Assembly (NCBI RefSeq): GCF_023159225.1 | Contig: NC_063172.1 | Span: 58,214,828-58,278,827 of the forward strand | Direction: 5' to 3' | DNA: 64,000 nt | Origin: Perognathus longimembris pacificus | Taxonomy: Eukaryota > Chordata > Mammalia > Rodentia > Heteromyidae | Part shown: in pieces, positions 23,845 through 34,713 of the stretch | Layout: each line of letters begins with the position of its first letter | How positions within the stretch are numbered: position 1 is the stretch's first letter | Made by a program: the position numbers and the translations under genes | Notes under the pieces: generated by a model | Told to the model about the DNA's origin: nothing | Databases searched by the model: none | Seen by the model: the letters and a program-made list of their open reading frames with translations, nothing else

Positions 23845-24805
23845 CTTCCAATTTTTTTAATTTTTACTGTCAAACTGATGTACAGAGAGGTTACAATTTC
23901 ATATGTTAGGCATTGGATACATTTCTTGTACTGTTTGTTACCTCCTCCCTCATTCCTCCCTCCCCCTCCCCTTTTCCCACTCCCCCCATGAGTTGTTAGT
24001 TGGTTTACACCAAACTGTTTTGCAAGTATTGCTTTTGTAATCATTTGTCTTTTTACCCTGTGTCTCTCGATTTTGGTATTCCCTTTCAATTTCCTAGTTC
24101 TAACCAGTATACATGGTTTCCAATGTACTCAGATAAGATACAGTGATAGTGCAGGTACAACCACCGGAAGGGGATACAAGGGGGTCATCAATAATAGAAA
24201 CTACAGTTTCACATGGCATGTTGAAAGTAATTATAACAGTGATATAACAGTTGTTTCCATAACATGGAGTTCATTTCACTTAGCATTATCTTATGTGTTC
24301 ATAAGGGTGTAGCTATTGGGCTCTTGTGATCCTCTGTTGTGACTAGCCTAAACCTATGCTAATTATTCCCTATGAGGGAGACCATAGAGTCCATGTTTCT
24401 TTGGGTCTGGCTCACTTCACTTAGCATAATTTTTTCCAAGTCCTTCAATGGGCAATGTCATTCTTTCTGATAGAGGCATAAAATTCCATTGTGTATATAT
24501 ACCACATTTTCCTGATCCATTTGTCTACTGAGGGGCATCTGGGATGGTTCCATATTCTAGCTATGACAAATTGTGCTGCAATGAAAATTGTTGTGCTGGT
24601 GGCTTTAGTGTGTTCTTGTTTGTGGTCTTTTGGGTAGATGCCCAAAAGTGGGGCTGCTGGGTTGTAGGGGAGCTCTATGTTTAGCCTTCTGAGGAATCTC
24701 CATCCCGCTTTCCAGAGTGGTTGAACCAGTTTACATTCCCACCAACAATGAAGTAGGGTTCCCTTTGGCCACATCCCCTCCAATTTTTAAGAATTGTTGT
24801 TATGG
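23845..24805 (-). mobile_element. LINE-1, 5-prime truncated, antisense
   Basis: From right to left on the minus strand: the ORF2 C-terminal coding region (24805 to about 24440), then 3-prime UTR (with the G-rich polypurine stretch complementary to 23940-23995), then the terminus complementary to 'actgatgtacagagaggtta' and an A-rich tail at 23845-23868. The same 3-prime subfamily as the L1s at 58.8 and 60.5 kb. Confidence 0.9.
24445..24783 (-). pseudogene. L1 ORF2 C-terminal fragment, open for 112 codons
   Basis: The frame encodes the cysteine/tryptophan-rich ORF2 C-terminal region: a [17 protein letters not shown] block at residues 8-24, an [10 protein letters not shown] block near residue 47, and a [14 protein letters not shown] block near residue 91. 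The open length indicates a young copy. EN and RT domains are absent, so it cannot drive transposition. Confidence 0.9.
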
Positions 24806-25687
24806 TTAAAAGTATATGCTACTTAATGTCTGGAGACTCTAGAAATTTGGGCTGTAAGAGATCCCTGCCGCAGATATTTTGAAGGGATTTGCATGGAACA
24901 CACTGAGTCCATTCATCTCTAGGGGTAAGACCATGCTTTGCATTTGCATAGGGCTTTCTAGTTCCCAAAGTATTTTTATGCATAGAATTACATTTTAACT
25001 TTTCTTCCCACCCATTAGAGTAAGAAGGCCTAATATTGTTTCCAATGAAAAACCAGAATAACAAAACAAAAAGGTCCTAATGGTTAAATGGAAGTCCTAC
25101 ATCACAAGACTGCACTCCAGGAATTCCAGTGATCCATTCTGGCCACTTACCCCTATATACCAATAAAGAGACATGCTGAAGGGCAGAGGAGGCACATTTA
25201 ATAAATGTCATGGGCATGCCGTGGGAAGACAGCACTTCAGTTAATCTTCAGGGTAGAGATATGACCTCTAGTTTTAAATAGACAAAGGCAAGGGCAAAGG
25301 TATGTACACATAATTAAAATAGTGTGAGTCTCACAAGGTTGGCCTGTGTGACCAATATCTTGGTCTTTGTGAGTCCCTGTTGCTTGGACAGTGGTGTGTC
25401 CTGAGCTTTTGATTGTTGTCTTTCTTCAGGGCAGTTTATCTTTTGTCACAAGATGCTTCTGGGTAAATCCTCTGTCTCCTGGAGCTCCATGTGACTGCAA
25501 AGTGACTGCAGGAAAGAGTGACATATCAATGGACAAAGATGTGAAAAGGAGGCAGGGATGCCTAGCTTTGATCATGCTGTTAGCTGGTGGGCTCAAGGAA
25601 GTAGCCACTGCTGCTACTTCTCAGCAAAACACAGTTTAAGCCTTCTTATAAGAGCTGGAACAAACTCTGTGGGTTTGGGGGTTTATT
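24806..25687. other. Unassigned sequence, possibly an old LTR
   Basis: The interval 25080-25640 has a tatttaaaa-like element and AATAAA-like hexamers when read on the minus strand and could be a diverged LTR, but I cannot identify ends or a family. No gene recognised. Confidence 0.3.
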
Positions 25688-25880
25688 TGCCAGTCCTGGG
25701 GCTTGAACTCAGGGCCTGGGCACTGCCCCTGAGCTTCTTTTGCTCAAAGCTACCACTCTATCACTTGAGCCACAGCGCCACTTCTGGCCTTTTCTGTTTA
25801 TGTGGTACTAAGGAATCGAATCCAGGGCTTCACGCATGCTAGGCAAGCACTCTCCCACTAAGCTACATTCCCATCCTCCA
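25688..25880 (-). mobile_element. IDL-Geo SINE
   Basis: Geo half 25688-25790 ('gccagtcctggggcttgaac' start), ID-like half to about 25880 with reversed B-box 'gaatcgaatccagggcttc'. More diverged than the copies at 30.1 or 53.5 kb, and no clean target duplication seen. Confidence 0.88.
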
Positions 25881-26734
25881 AAATCTATTTTATACTGTGT
25901 CCCTCGCACCTTGAAAAGTGCCTGCCTGTGTTCATATCCTAAGGCCTATCAAATGGGCAAATAAGAGGGGGGAAAAGAGGCTTTACAGACAGGGTGAGCA
26001 TGGCCCATTCTCTCACCAGTAGTTCACACTTCTTCCTTCATACTATGTAGCTAATTCTTTGACTAAGAAACAAACAAGAGGAAATGAGATTCGATATTGA
26101 AAATGTTTTAGGCCCATCTTGTTGGGCTAAATTTGTGTGCTGGTATGTGGTTCCAGCATAGTAATGGTTCGATCTGGGGAGGAGAATATGTTGCAAGGCT
26201 CCAGGGGATGCCAGTCCTCCATCTTGGAGTCTTATCAATACTAGTTGTTCTATATGTACATATTATGACACAGTTTAGTTTGTAATTAGTCACAATAAGT
26301 CATTAAACACGTCAATGAAAAATAGAAATTATACTAGTAATAAAAACTTGTCCTTTGGGCCATTGTTAAGTAATATAAACTCTCCAGTACTGCTACAGTT
26401 GGTATGCTAGGCCAGATGACTATTAGTGAATGCAGAGTGGGGAATATCTCCAGGGTGGATACACTGGATGGAGGGTGCCTTCTGACCCAGGCAAGGTAGA
26501 GTGAGTTATCCTTATGCTATTCAGGATGGTACATAATTTAAAACTTACAAATGCTTCATTTGAGGAACTTTCTTTGTAATATGTTCATACTTTAATTTAC
26601 TGTGAGTAATTGAAACCAGGAAAAGCAAAAGTAGGGAGCAGAAATGACCACGATATTTTTCAAATGCCTGTAGTTCTGGTATTTATGATTAATCCAATGC
26701 TATTGTTTAAAACTACAAACTTCCATGTTCAGGT
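25881..26734. other. Unassigned sequence
   Basis: No repeat or gene recognised; overlapping short open frames near 26038-26293 look like chance. Confidence 0.35.
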
Positions 26735-27020
26735 CAGATGTGGTGGCATATAACTATAATCCCAGCTATGCAGGAAGCAGATAGGAGGATAAAAGTATAA
26801 GGTAAATCTGTGAAAAAGTTAATAAGGCTCCATCTAAAAACAAGCCAGGTGGTGATGTATGCCTGTAATCCTAGCTACTGGGAGGAGAGAAGGAAGACCA
26901 TGGTTGGAGGCTAGTTCAGGGAACGTTATCACAAGATTCTATCTGAAAAATGAACTCAAATCAAAAGGACTGAAGGTGTGTTCCAAGGGGTTAAAAGCCC
27001 TGGGTTCAATTAAAAATAAA
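26735..27020 (+). mobile_element. B1-B1-ID composite SINE, old
   Basis: Two B1-like units in tandem (26737 'gtcagatgtggtggcatata' and 26843 'gccaggtggtgatgtatgcc') and a decayed ID-like unit ending 'aaagccctgggttcaattaa' near 26993-27012. Same architecture as the copy at 9.8-10.1 kb. Confidence 0.7.
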
Positions 27021-27856
27021 CTCAGAAAACCAAAGCAGTATCTTCAGCATTTAAGAAAATATTTTAATCTTAGTATTTGACTCACGAAATAATAGAAAAA
27101 ATGATGAAGATATTCAGAATCAGTTTATAAAAAACTGTCGTTCAAGTTGAGAGAGTTCTGTAGATGGCCCAACGTGGAACTACTTGTTATCAGCGTGAGT
27201 CAGTGGAACAGCTGGAAGGCTGAGCAGGCTTAGGCTGCGAGCTATTGATGGAGCTGTCAGAGTTGAGGACAGTTTGATGACAGATGTCTGGAGATGGTGA
27301 CTAGCTCTCCTCCAAAGAGCAGCCCTAAAATATCCTACAATGGCCTGTGCTACAAGAGAGGAAAGAACTGGTGAAAAATGTGAGTGAAATAAGGCAATAA
27401 ATGAAGCAATAACAGTAGAGGGCCCAGAACAATTTTCCATATTCCAGAGCCAACTGCTGTTATAAATTATGAATGTTGGTTGTTCTTGAGAGGGCGCGAG
27501 GGCTTTCACTCCTTCTGAGTGCTTAGGCTTCCTCTCATTGTCCTCATAAGTCATAACAGCGAAAGATCTTTTGTGACTTTAATAATAAATTCTTGAGAAA
27601 ATCATAAAAAATCCATTTTCTGTCTGGTATAAAGGAAAAAAGAATAACAGAGTTTTTTTTCACATTCAGGGTATTAAGAAATAGCTTAATACATAAAAAG
27701 GTTTATCTGCCCTTCAATATCTCTTCACGAAGAAGAAACTACTTGGTGTAACATCAATAAAAATTATCTTGAAAAGAATACTTCTGTTATACTTTCTGAG
27801 GTAGTCACATGTGAATTTATAAGTAAGCTTGAACAAATTAAATTTAAAACAAAAGG
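27021..27856. other. Unassigned sequence
   Basis: No repeat or gene recognised. A 124-codon minus-strand frame (27180-27554) has no recognisable domain. Confidence 0.35.
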
Positions 27857-28082
27857 TGGCTGGGAATTGTTGGCTCATGCCCATTATTTTAGCTACTCAG
27901 GAAGCTAATAGTTGAGGATCTTGATTTAAAGCCAGCCAGGACAGGAAAGTTCATGAGACTCTTACCTCTAATTAGCCACCAAAAAGCCAGAAGTAGAGCC
28001 AGTGGCTCAAGTGAGACAATGCTAGCCTTAAGCAAAGAAGCTCAGGGACAGTACCTAGGCTCTGAATTTAAGTCCCAGGATG

Positions 28083-28083
<1 letters not shown>
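27857..28083 (+). mobile_element. B1/Geo dimeric SINE
   Basis: B1-like half from 'gctgggaattgttggctcat', junction block 'gccagaagtagagccagtgg' at about 27986, Geo half to 'aagtcccagga' at 28071-28081. Its tail continues directly into a (CA)n tract. Confidence 0.85.

Positions 28084-28129
<46 letters not shown>
28084..28129 (+). repeat. (CA)n microsatellite at a SINE tail
   Basis: About 23 pure AC units beginning exactly where the SINE ends, which implies that the SINE tail seeded the microsatellite. Confidence 0.97.
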
Positions 28130-28131
<2 letters not shown>

Positions 28132-28519
28132 ATTCTCAATAACTGCTTCAATTAATCAAGGAAAATTGAATGGAAACAAAAATTCCTATTTCCACAGTGC
28201 CATTAAATAAATCACTGTTACTTACTGACAACAAACATGAGATGGCATTTGAGCCTATATGTTTTCTTCCATGGAGTACTTGAACTTTTTTACAAAGCAA
28301 TGTGAAGATTATGAATTGCTATTCATAGTATGCATTCACTTTCAAATAAATAAATACATGTGTACATATGTATATATAACTATTAGATATAGATTTCTTT
28401 ATACATATAAGATTTGTTGGTGATACTATATTCATGAATCATTTAAAATGTCATATTTGATAACTCTCCCAATTACTGTGTCTGCATCAATTCAACTTTC
28501 CTACTTCTCTGCAATTTCA
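28130..28519. other. Unassigned AT-rich sequence
   Basis: Contains a TA/TATG run near 28350-28380. No gene or repeat family recognised. Confidence 0.35.
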
Positions 28520-28858
28520 TATATTTGTCAGCTATTCCTACCTTCCAATGCCCCCAAATTTAGTGGCTTCAAGTAATGAATTTTTCTTTCTTAATTGCCC
28601 CATTTCTTCAATTTGGGAATCCCAAAGCCATACACATAAGTGAAACTGGCTCACGACCCTCATAAACTGGAGACCAGGCTATTAGCTACAGATGTTGTCA
28701 TCAGAAAGTTTGACTGGGGCAGGAGGATGCGTGCAAGAAAATTTTCCCACATTACAGCAGGCCAAGATCCTTGCTAGTTGTTGGCTTGAAGCCTTAGTCT
28801 TGCCCCCAGGATTACCTAATAGGGCTTCACGTGATACCTAATTTCTTCCAGAGTGAAT
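28520..28858 (-). mobile_element. Possible MaLR (MLT1-like) LTR, old
   Basis: 'ccccaaatttagtggcttca' (28552-28571), 'gaaagtttgactggggcagg' (28704-28723) and the following 'aggatg' block resemble reverse-oriented ancient mammalian LTR repeats. Divergence is high and the family assignment is tentative. Confidence 0.4.
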
Positions 28859-28985
28859 GATGAGAGACAGACAGACAGGCAGAGACAGAGACAGAGATGG
28901 GGGTGGGGTTGGGGGAGAGACAAATGGGAGAGAAAAAGAAAAAATAGAAAAAGACAAGGACAGAGACACAGAGAGGAGAAAGGTG
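28859..28985 (+). repeat. Purine-rich low-complexity tract
   Basis: (GACA)n, (GAGACA)n and GA-rich sequence: gagagacagacagacaggca, followed by a G-rich block at 28898-28918 and A/G runs. Confidence 0.9.
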
Positions 28986-29486
28986 GATTGTTTTGAATAC
29001 TCCAAATAACTGTGTCTGGTATAGTGTGAGTCAGTACCCTGAGGTGGACAGAGTCTGCAGTGAAAGGATGGTTAGGTGTGCAAGTTGGACTCTTTTCTGA
29101 CAGTAGTCAAATCCTATCAGAGTACCTTGGTACTCTGATTCCTCATTCTATACTTTGAGGAAGAGAGTGATAAACCAAGGGACATCAGAGGATGAGATAT
29201 TGCCCATTTGCCATAAATGATTTCAGATGACACTTGGTTAAAGGACTGACGTTCAGCCTAAAAGAGAATGAAAGTAGTAAACTGGCTTTCACTTGCAGGA
29301 GTGATGACAGTCACCTTGAGGACCTTATAAGGCCCCTGCAATCATTTGGTACTTGCTGGCACAGATATGCATGCCTGCCTCTTGTTGGATGCCCAAGGCC
29401 AGTCTGCCCGCATTGAATATTTGGTATGTCTTGTGAATGATGTTATTAATATTCAAGTGCCCCTTTTTTACTTCATCTTTTTTTAA
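28986..29486. other. Unassigned sequence
   Basis: No repeat or gene recognised; a 60-codon plus frame (29234-29416) has no domain. Confidence 0.35.
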
Positions 29487-30113
29487 AATTAAACTTTCTG
29501 CTTTATTGTCAAAGTGTGCTACAGAGGGGTTACAGATTCATATGCAAGGCAGTGAGTACATTTCTTATCCAACTTGTTACCTCCTCCCTCATTTACCCCT
29601 TCCTCACTCCCTCTAACCCTCCCCCCCCACTCCCGAGTTGTGCAGTTGATTTACACCAAGTGGTTTTGTAAGTATTGCTTTTGGAGTGGTTTGTCTTTTT
29701 GTCCTTTGTCTCCCAATTTTGGTATTCCCTTTTCCTTCCCCAGTTCTAATACAGTATCCAGGGTATTCGGATGAGATATAGTGGTAGTGGGGGTACAACC
29801 ACAGGAAGGGAATACAAGAGAAACCTTAACAAAACAATTGAACAAACAGACAAGAAAAAAATAATAAAAATACAAAAGGTACGGTTTCACATGTGGTGAT
29901 GATAATAGTTACAACAGTGGTGTAATTCTTGTTTCTATAATGTGGAGTTCATTTCACTTGGCATCATCTTATGTGACCATATGGGTGCAGCTATTGGTGT
30001 ATTTTGATCTTCTACCATGACTAGCCTAATCCTTACTAGCTATTCCCTATGAGGGACACCATAGGGCTTATGCTTCTTTGGGTCTGGGTCACTTCACTTA
30101 GTATAATTTTTTT

Positions 30114-30316
30114 TTTTTTTTTTTGCCAGTCCTGGGCCTTGGACTCAGGGCCTGAGCAGTGTCCCTGGCTTCTTCCCGCTCAAGGCTAGCACTCTGCCGC
30201 TTGAGCCACAGTGCCACCTCTGGCCGTTTTCTGTATATGTGGTGCTGGGGAATCGAACCTAGGGCCTCGTGTATCCGAGGCAGGCACTCTTGCCACTAGG
30301 CCATATCCCCAGCCCC
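30114..30316 (-). mobile_element. Young IDL-Geo SINE with 19-bp perfect duplication
   Basis: Complete minus-strand copy inside an L1. The target duplication cacttagtataattttttt is identical at 30095-30113 and 30317-30335, and removing one copy with the SINE restores uninterrupted L1 sequence. Identity to the copies at 42.9 and 53.5 kb is very high by eye, so it is among the youngest insertions here. Confidence 0.97.
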
Positions 30317-30336
30317 CACTTAGTATAATTTTTTTC

Positions 30337-30655
30337 CAAGTCCTTCAATTTCCTTACAAATGGGGCAGTGTCGTTCCTTCTGATGGAGGCATGGAATTCC
30401 ATTGTGTATATGTACAACATTTTCCTGATCCAATCGTCTACTGAGGGGCATCTAGGCTGGTTCCATATTCTAGCGATGACAAGTTGTGCTCCGATGAACA
30501 TAGTTGTGCTGGTGGCTTTACTGTGGTCTTGCTTGTAGTCTTTTGGGTAGATTCCCAAAAGTGGGGCTGCTGGGTCATAGGGGAGTTCTATGTTTAGCCT
30601 TCTGAGGAATCTCCATACTGCTTTCCAGAGTGGCTGAACCAGTTTACATTCCCAC
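30337..30655 (-). pseudogene. L1 ORF2 C-terminal fragment
   Basis: The minus-strand frame contains the [16 protein letters not shown] block, the [10 protein letters not shown] block and the YTMEFHASI block of the ORF2 C-terminus. The SINE insertion replaces the natural end of the frame with SINE-encoded residues and an early stop. Non-functional. Confidence 0.88.
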
Positions 30656-30777
30656 CAAATGTTGAACACTTCTTCATGTGTCTACTGGCCATTCTCATTT
30701 CCTCTTCAGAGAAGTCTCTTTTTTAAGTCTTTCGCCCATTTCAAGTACCCTTTGTTAGAAAAAGCTTCCTTACTCCT

Positions 30778-31312
30778 AGAACTTCTCCTCTCCTCTTCTC
30801 TCCTCTCCTCTTCTCCTCTCCTCTTCTCTCCTCTCCTCTTCTCTCCTCTCTTGTCTTCTCTTCCCTCCTTTCCTTTTCTCTTCCTTTACCTCTCCTCTCC
30901 TCTTCTATCTTTCTCACTTCTCTCCTCTCACTTTTCTCCCCTCCTGTCCTTTCCTTTCCTCTCTTCTTTCCTTTACCTCTCTTCCCTTCTCTTTCCTTCT
31001 CTCCCCTTCTCTCCCCTCTTCTTCTCTTTCTCCCCTCTCCTCCCTTCCTCTTCATTTTTCTTTTCTTCTCCTCTCTGCTCTGCTTTTCTCCCTTCCTCTC
31101 CTCTCTTTCTCCTCCCTTCCACTCCTATTCCATCCCCTCCTCTCCTCTCTTCTCTTTTCCTAGCCTTTCTCCTCACATTCCTCCCATCTACTGCCCTCTC
31201 CTCTTTACCCCCTTCCTTCCCTCCCTCCCTCCTTCCCTCCCTCCCTCCTTCCCTCCCTTCCTCCCTCCCTCCCTCCCTCCCTCCTTCTCTACCTTGCTCC
31301 TTCCTTCCTTCC
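30778..31312 (+). repeat. Long polypyrimidine tract
   Basis: About 535 bp almost free of purines: (TCTCC)n/(TCTTC)n from 30785, mixed C/T to 31205, then (CCCTT)n/(CCCT)n to about 31310. Overlapping Ser/Pro-rich and Arg/Glu-rich open frames on the two strands are composition artefacts. Mirror-symmetric stretches could form triplex DNA. Confidence 0.95.
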
Positions 31313-31587
31313 AGTATATTTGTAGGTATAGCTGTAGGATGTGAAGTATATTTAAATATGAAGTAGATTGGAACAAATATGGGCAGCTGCAGAGGACACA
31401 ATTGGGAACAAGAGGGTTGTTGTGAAATAGATTTAGTCTCAAGCTATATAAGACTCAGAAGAATGTCATCATGAAGAGCTGTGCAATAGTGAGTCCCTAT
31501 CATTTGCATTAAAGGCAGAGAATCATCTGACAGGAAATGCTAGAAAAAGTTTCCTGAAGCTAAAAAGGAGACTGAGTACTTCAATTC
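31313..31587. other. Unassigned sequence
   Basis: Short interval with no recognised feature. Confidence 0.3.
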
Positions 31588-31712
31588 CATAGTAGCCCAC
31601 CATGGTGGTTCACACCTGTAATCCCAGCGTACGGAGCATGAGGCCAGAGGATCACAAGTTCCAGGCCTGCCAGGTTACATAGTAATACCCTGTCTCATAA
31701 AAGAGGGAGAGG
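31588..31712 (+). mobile_element. B1 monomer SINE
   Basis: 'ccatggtggttcacacctgt' then 'aatcccagcgtacggagcat', 'gaggatcacaagttccaggc' and 'taccctgtctcataaaag': a single 7SL-derived B1 unit with an A-rich tail and no Geo half. Confidence 0.85.
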
Positions 31713-31891
31713 AAAAAAATCCATTTGGGGTTTGTTACAACCCAAGAGCTTAGCTGAAGGGAACAAGTATTAGATGGCATTAAAATTATTATTTGTTTAT
31801 TTTAGCTCCTTTTAAGATCTTTTCATTATCTATAAGCACTTGTTCAAAGGACTTGCCACTTAACAAAGCAGTTTTCCAGTACAATATGTCT

Positions 31892-32091
31892 CTTTTTTTG
31901 CCAGTCCTGTGGCTTGAACTCAGGGCATGAGCACTGTCCCTGGCTTCCTTTTTTGCTCAAGGCTAGCACTCTATCACTGAGCCATGTCACCACTTCCAGC
32001 TTTTCCTGTGTATGTGGTGCTGAGGAATCGAACCCAGGGCTTCATGCATGCTAGGCAAGCACTGTACCACTAAGCCACATTCCAAACCCCT
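31892..32091 (-). mobile_element. IDL-Geo SINE with target-site duplication
   Basis: Geo half about 31899-32000, ID-like half to 32091. Flanking acaatatgtct (31881-31891) and ataatatgtct (32092-32102) differ at one base, consistent with an older insertion. Confidence 0.9.
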
Positions 32092-32102
32092 ATAATATGT
32101 CT

Positions 32103-33523
32103 TGATCAATATCAGTCCTTTCACCAATCTTACCCAGCTGTCCCAACCCATCCCTTCCCTCACTTTTCTTAATTATATAGGATATGTATTGAAAATTTGA
32201 CTGCATTCCACTCTCCTTCTTCTCTTCATTCATCTGCCCCTACCTTCCTCTTGACCTCACTTCACCCCTCTCAAGTGTCTGTCTTGTGTAGGTCCTTTCT
32301 AATCTGTCTGTCTGTCTGAGAAAAAAAAACCAGTCTGAGTAGCTTTACTGAAGTTTGTAACACATTAAGTTCTCCAAGGGCATCATCACAGATGCTGCCT
32401 TTGCCCCTCTAAGGGCCCTGCATTTGTCAACAGCTGGACCACACAGGGGAACCATGGCTTCCTATAGAGAGGCTCCCGCACTCAAGGGAGCACTGGCACA
32501 TGCCTTTCTGAAGGGCATCTGCAACTGCCAAGAAGCTAGTACTTTGTAACTAGTGGGAGTCAAATGAAGTGCAAAGCCCTGGTCTAAAAGCGACCTCCAC
32601 TGTGCCCACAGACTAGTGATCCATGGGGTCACTCAGCTTTCATGCATTGTCTGTGCCCCACCCTACCCTCTGAGGGGACACAGAAAACACACACACTTTC
32701 AGACTGCACAGTACACATTTGCGACTTCTCACCTGCATGACTTTCCTTGGTAATTAGTGACACCATTTACGTTAAAAAAAAATATTGGTTGAAAAGTACA
32801 GACTTCGGATTTCCTGGGAACTTGTGTTTCTTAAAATGCTCCTTACGTTCCTAGCACAACCCTACTGCCTGGGCAAGCAGAGAAAAATGCCTGGGTATTC
32901 AACTTTAAAGCCTCCTACACAGTGTTTTTAGTCTGTATTCAATATCATCACAGCATTCAGAAGCAGGTGGTGGAATTTACAACTGTACTTTCCTGTAAGC
33001 ACCACCCAAGGTAACACCAAGGAGTCACTGCAGAAGCCAGAGGGAGTCAATGGCTCACTGAAAGACATTTAGGGCAGCAGAGGGTCTCATTGGGGGCTGG
33101 GAATGGTTTCTCCAGTTACTGCTGTTATTATCATTGAGCAATAGTCATGTTCTCATTCTACCTTTTGATGATGGTTCTCTCTGGACCTCTCATAAAAAGC
33201 AGTTGGTGCTAATAACGTAAGAAAGGTATGAACATTTTAACAATCAAATGTCAGTTCTGGATTTCACCCCTGCCATAACAGTAGCAGTCTACTGCCTGAC
33301 TTCAGTATTTGTGACCCAGACAACACTCACCAAAATAATGCAGCTGCAAATATAGACACTGCGTCTCAAGCTTTAATCCACACTGACGCAGCTGAGGGTA
33401 ACTTGGTCACTTGCAGACTCTGTTGTAGTAAAGGACGCAGGAATTTACTTTTCAGCAAGCTCCCAGATACTGCTGCTGCTGGTGGTGGTTCAAGGAGAGC
33501 AATCTAAGTGTGGAGGGTCAAGG
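32103..33523. other. Unassigned sequence
   Basis: About 1.4 kb with no recognised repeat and no convincing open frame. Moderate GC content. No exon recognised. Confidence 0.4.
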
Positions 33524-33535
33524 TAATACCTTTAT

Positions 33536-33719
33536 TTTTTTTCCAGTCCTGTGGTTTGAACTCAGGGCCTGGGCATTGTCCTTGAATTTCTTTTTGCCCA
33601 AGGCTAGTACTCTACCTCTTGATCCACAGTGCCACTTCTGGCTTTTTCTGTGAGGAATCGAACCCAGGGCTTCATGCATGCAAGGCAAGCACTCTACCAC
33701 TAAGCCACCTTCCCAGCCC
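33536..33719 (-). mobile_element. IDL-Geo SINE with target-site duplication
   Basis: Complete except for a deletion of about 18 bp in the linker (the 'atatgtggtgct' part is missing near 33650). Flanks aaggtaatacctt (33521-33533) and aggataatatctt (33721-33733) are probable, mutated target duplicates. Confidence 0.88.
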
Positions 33720-33733
33720 TCAGGATAATATCT

Positions 33734-34245
33734 TGTATGCTGAACCAATAAGCTTGGGAGTTATACTGAGGTAAAACAAACTACAGAAAAATTTAAATTG
33801 GGGAAAAAACCCATAAACAATTTAATGTATGGCAATGAGGGTTTATGCCAGTATTGTGATTGGCGCACTGGAAACAAAAGGAATTTGAAAGTGTGGCCTC
33901 AATCCTACAAGGAAACTGCCACCTTCCAATGGCAAGTAACATTGATAGTTTATGGTGATGCAAATCGACCACCTATCTATGGGATCAAATAATTTCAGAC
34001 AGACTTTCATTCTTAAATTTCATGGCTCTGTTCTGACCTTTGGTCTTGCACTCTTCTTATTTGCAGCAGGTCTGTGCAATATCTTACTTGTTCCAGACTC
34101 TTCTTTTGGGCGTTTGGCTTTGGTTCTCTTCTTGCTGTCCAGCTCAGACGTGGTGATTGGAGACAACGCCTCATCCCTGTCTGGGCTCCCCAGCAGCCGC
34201 CTTCTTCACAGGCTGGCTCCCTGCGCTCCCAGAGCAGAGGAGGTT
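33734..34245. other. Unassigned, GC-richer sequence; possible minus-strand coding remnant
   Basis: From about 34014 to 34245 GC content and CpG count rise. Read on the minus strand, one frame gives a Lys/Arg/Ser/Pro-rich stretch with a stop near 34020 that looks like a protein C-terminus, preceded by a frame change near 34170. No family is recognised, and the LTR at 34246 abuts it. It could be a processed-pseudogene remnant or old LTR sequence. Confidence 0.25.
34240..34245 (+). repeat. Left 6-bp target duplication of the solo LTR
   Basis: gaggtt, repeated exactly at 34708-34713. A 6-bp duplication is typical of class II (ERVK-like) integrases. Confidence 0.88.
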
Positions 34246-34707
34246 TGTGCCACACACCTGGAAGTCAACTAGCTGGCCCCGCCTGTTTCTCAGTCTTGGG
34301 GCCACGTGTGGCTAAGATGGCGGCGCCTAACAACAACGCGCAGCTGCTACAAGTGTCTTTGGTTATAACCCGGAGGAGGTTCTGTGGGCTGTGACACCCC
34401 GGTTCTTCCGCCCTTGATGGACAGCTCATGCCTCCCCTTACAGTCCCTAGATAGGTGCACACCCCTCCCCTTCCTGCCGATCTTAGAGCTGATTGGCTCC
34501 TGTGCCTTATATTAGTGGCAAGTACTTCCCCAATAAACGAGATCTTGCGCTGACTTGACTCCCAGGTCGTCTGATTGTCCTCCAGTGAGGGAGGGCTGGG
34601 TGTGGGCGGTCTGCAGACCCTTTCCTTTCTTGGCTCCTCTGGTCGGGGCGTGCCTTCCTGGTCTCTCCCGCAGGTTGAGGGAGCGCAGGGGGCTAAAAAC
34701 CCTGACA
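34246..34707 (+). mobile_element. Solo LTR, class II (ERVK-like), complete
   Basis: A 462-bp unit starting TGTGCC and ending CTGACA, bracketed by an exact 6-bp target duplication. Promoter-like elements in order: CCAAT-type gattggct (34491-34498), TATA-like ttatatta (34507-34514), AATAAA (34532-34537) and a GT-rich stretch further on. It carries 'aagatggcggcgcctaacaa', reminiscent of YY1-type sites. No internal gag, pol or env sequence is present, so it formed by LTR-LTR recombination. Confidence 0.88.
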
Positions 34708-34713
34708 GAGGTT
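34708..34713 (+). repeat. Right 6-bp target duplication of the solo LTR
   Basis: gaggtt directly after the CA end of the LTR; matches 34240-34245. Confidence 0.88.

Larger units (their letters stand above)
29487..30745 (-). mobile_element. LINE-1, 5-prime truncated, antisense, split by a SINE
   Basis: Minus-strand L1: A-rich tail and 3-prime terminus near 29487-29540, 3-prime UTR to about 30060, ORF2 C-terminus from about 30340 to 30655. Near 30656 the sequence jumps to ORF2 sequence normally further upstream, a small internal deletion, before ending near 30740. The IDL-Geo at 30114-30316 lies inside it. Confidence 0.9.

Noticed and set aside
30659..31401. 235-codon Ser/Pro/Leu-rich frame and minus-strand Arg/Glu/Gly frames
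   Set aside because: Produced by the purine-free tract; absence of stops follows from composition.
34074..34394. Plus-strand 106-codon frames across the LTR boundary
   Set aside because: The frame crosses the exact LTR insertion edge at 34246, so it postdates the insertion and cannot be an ancestral gene.
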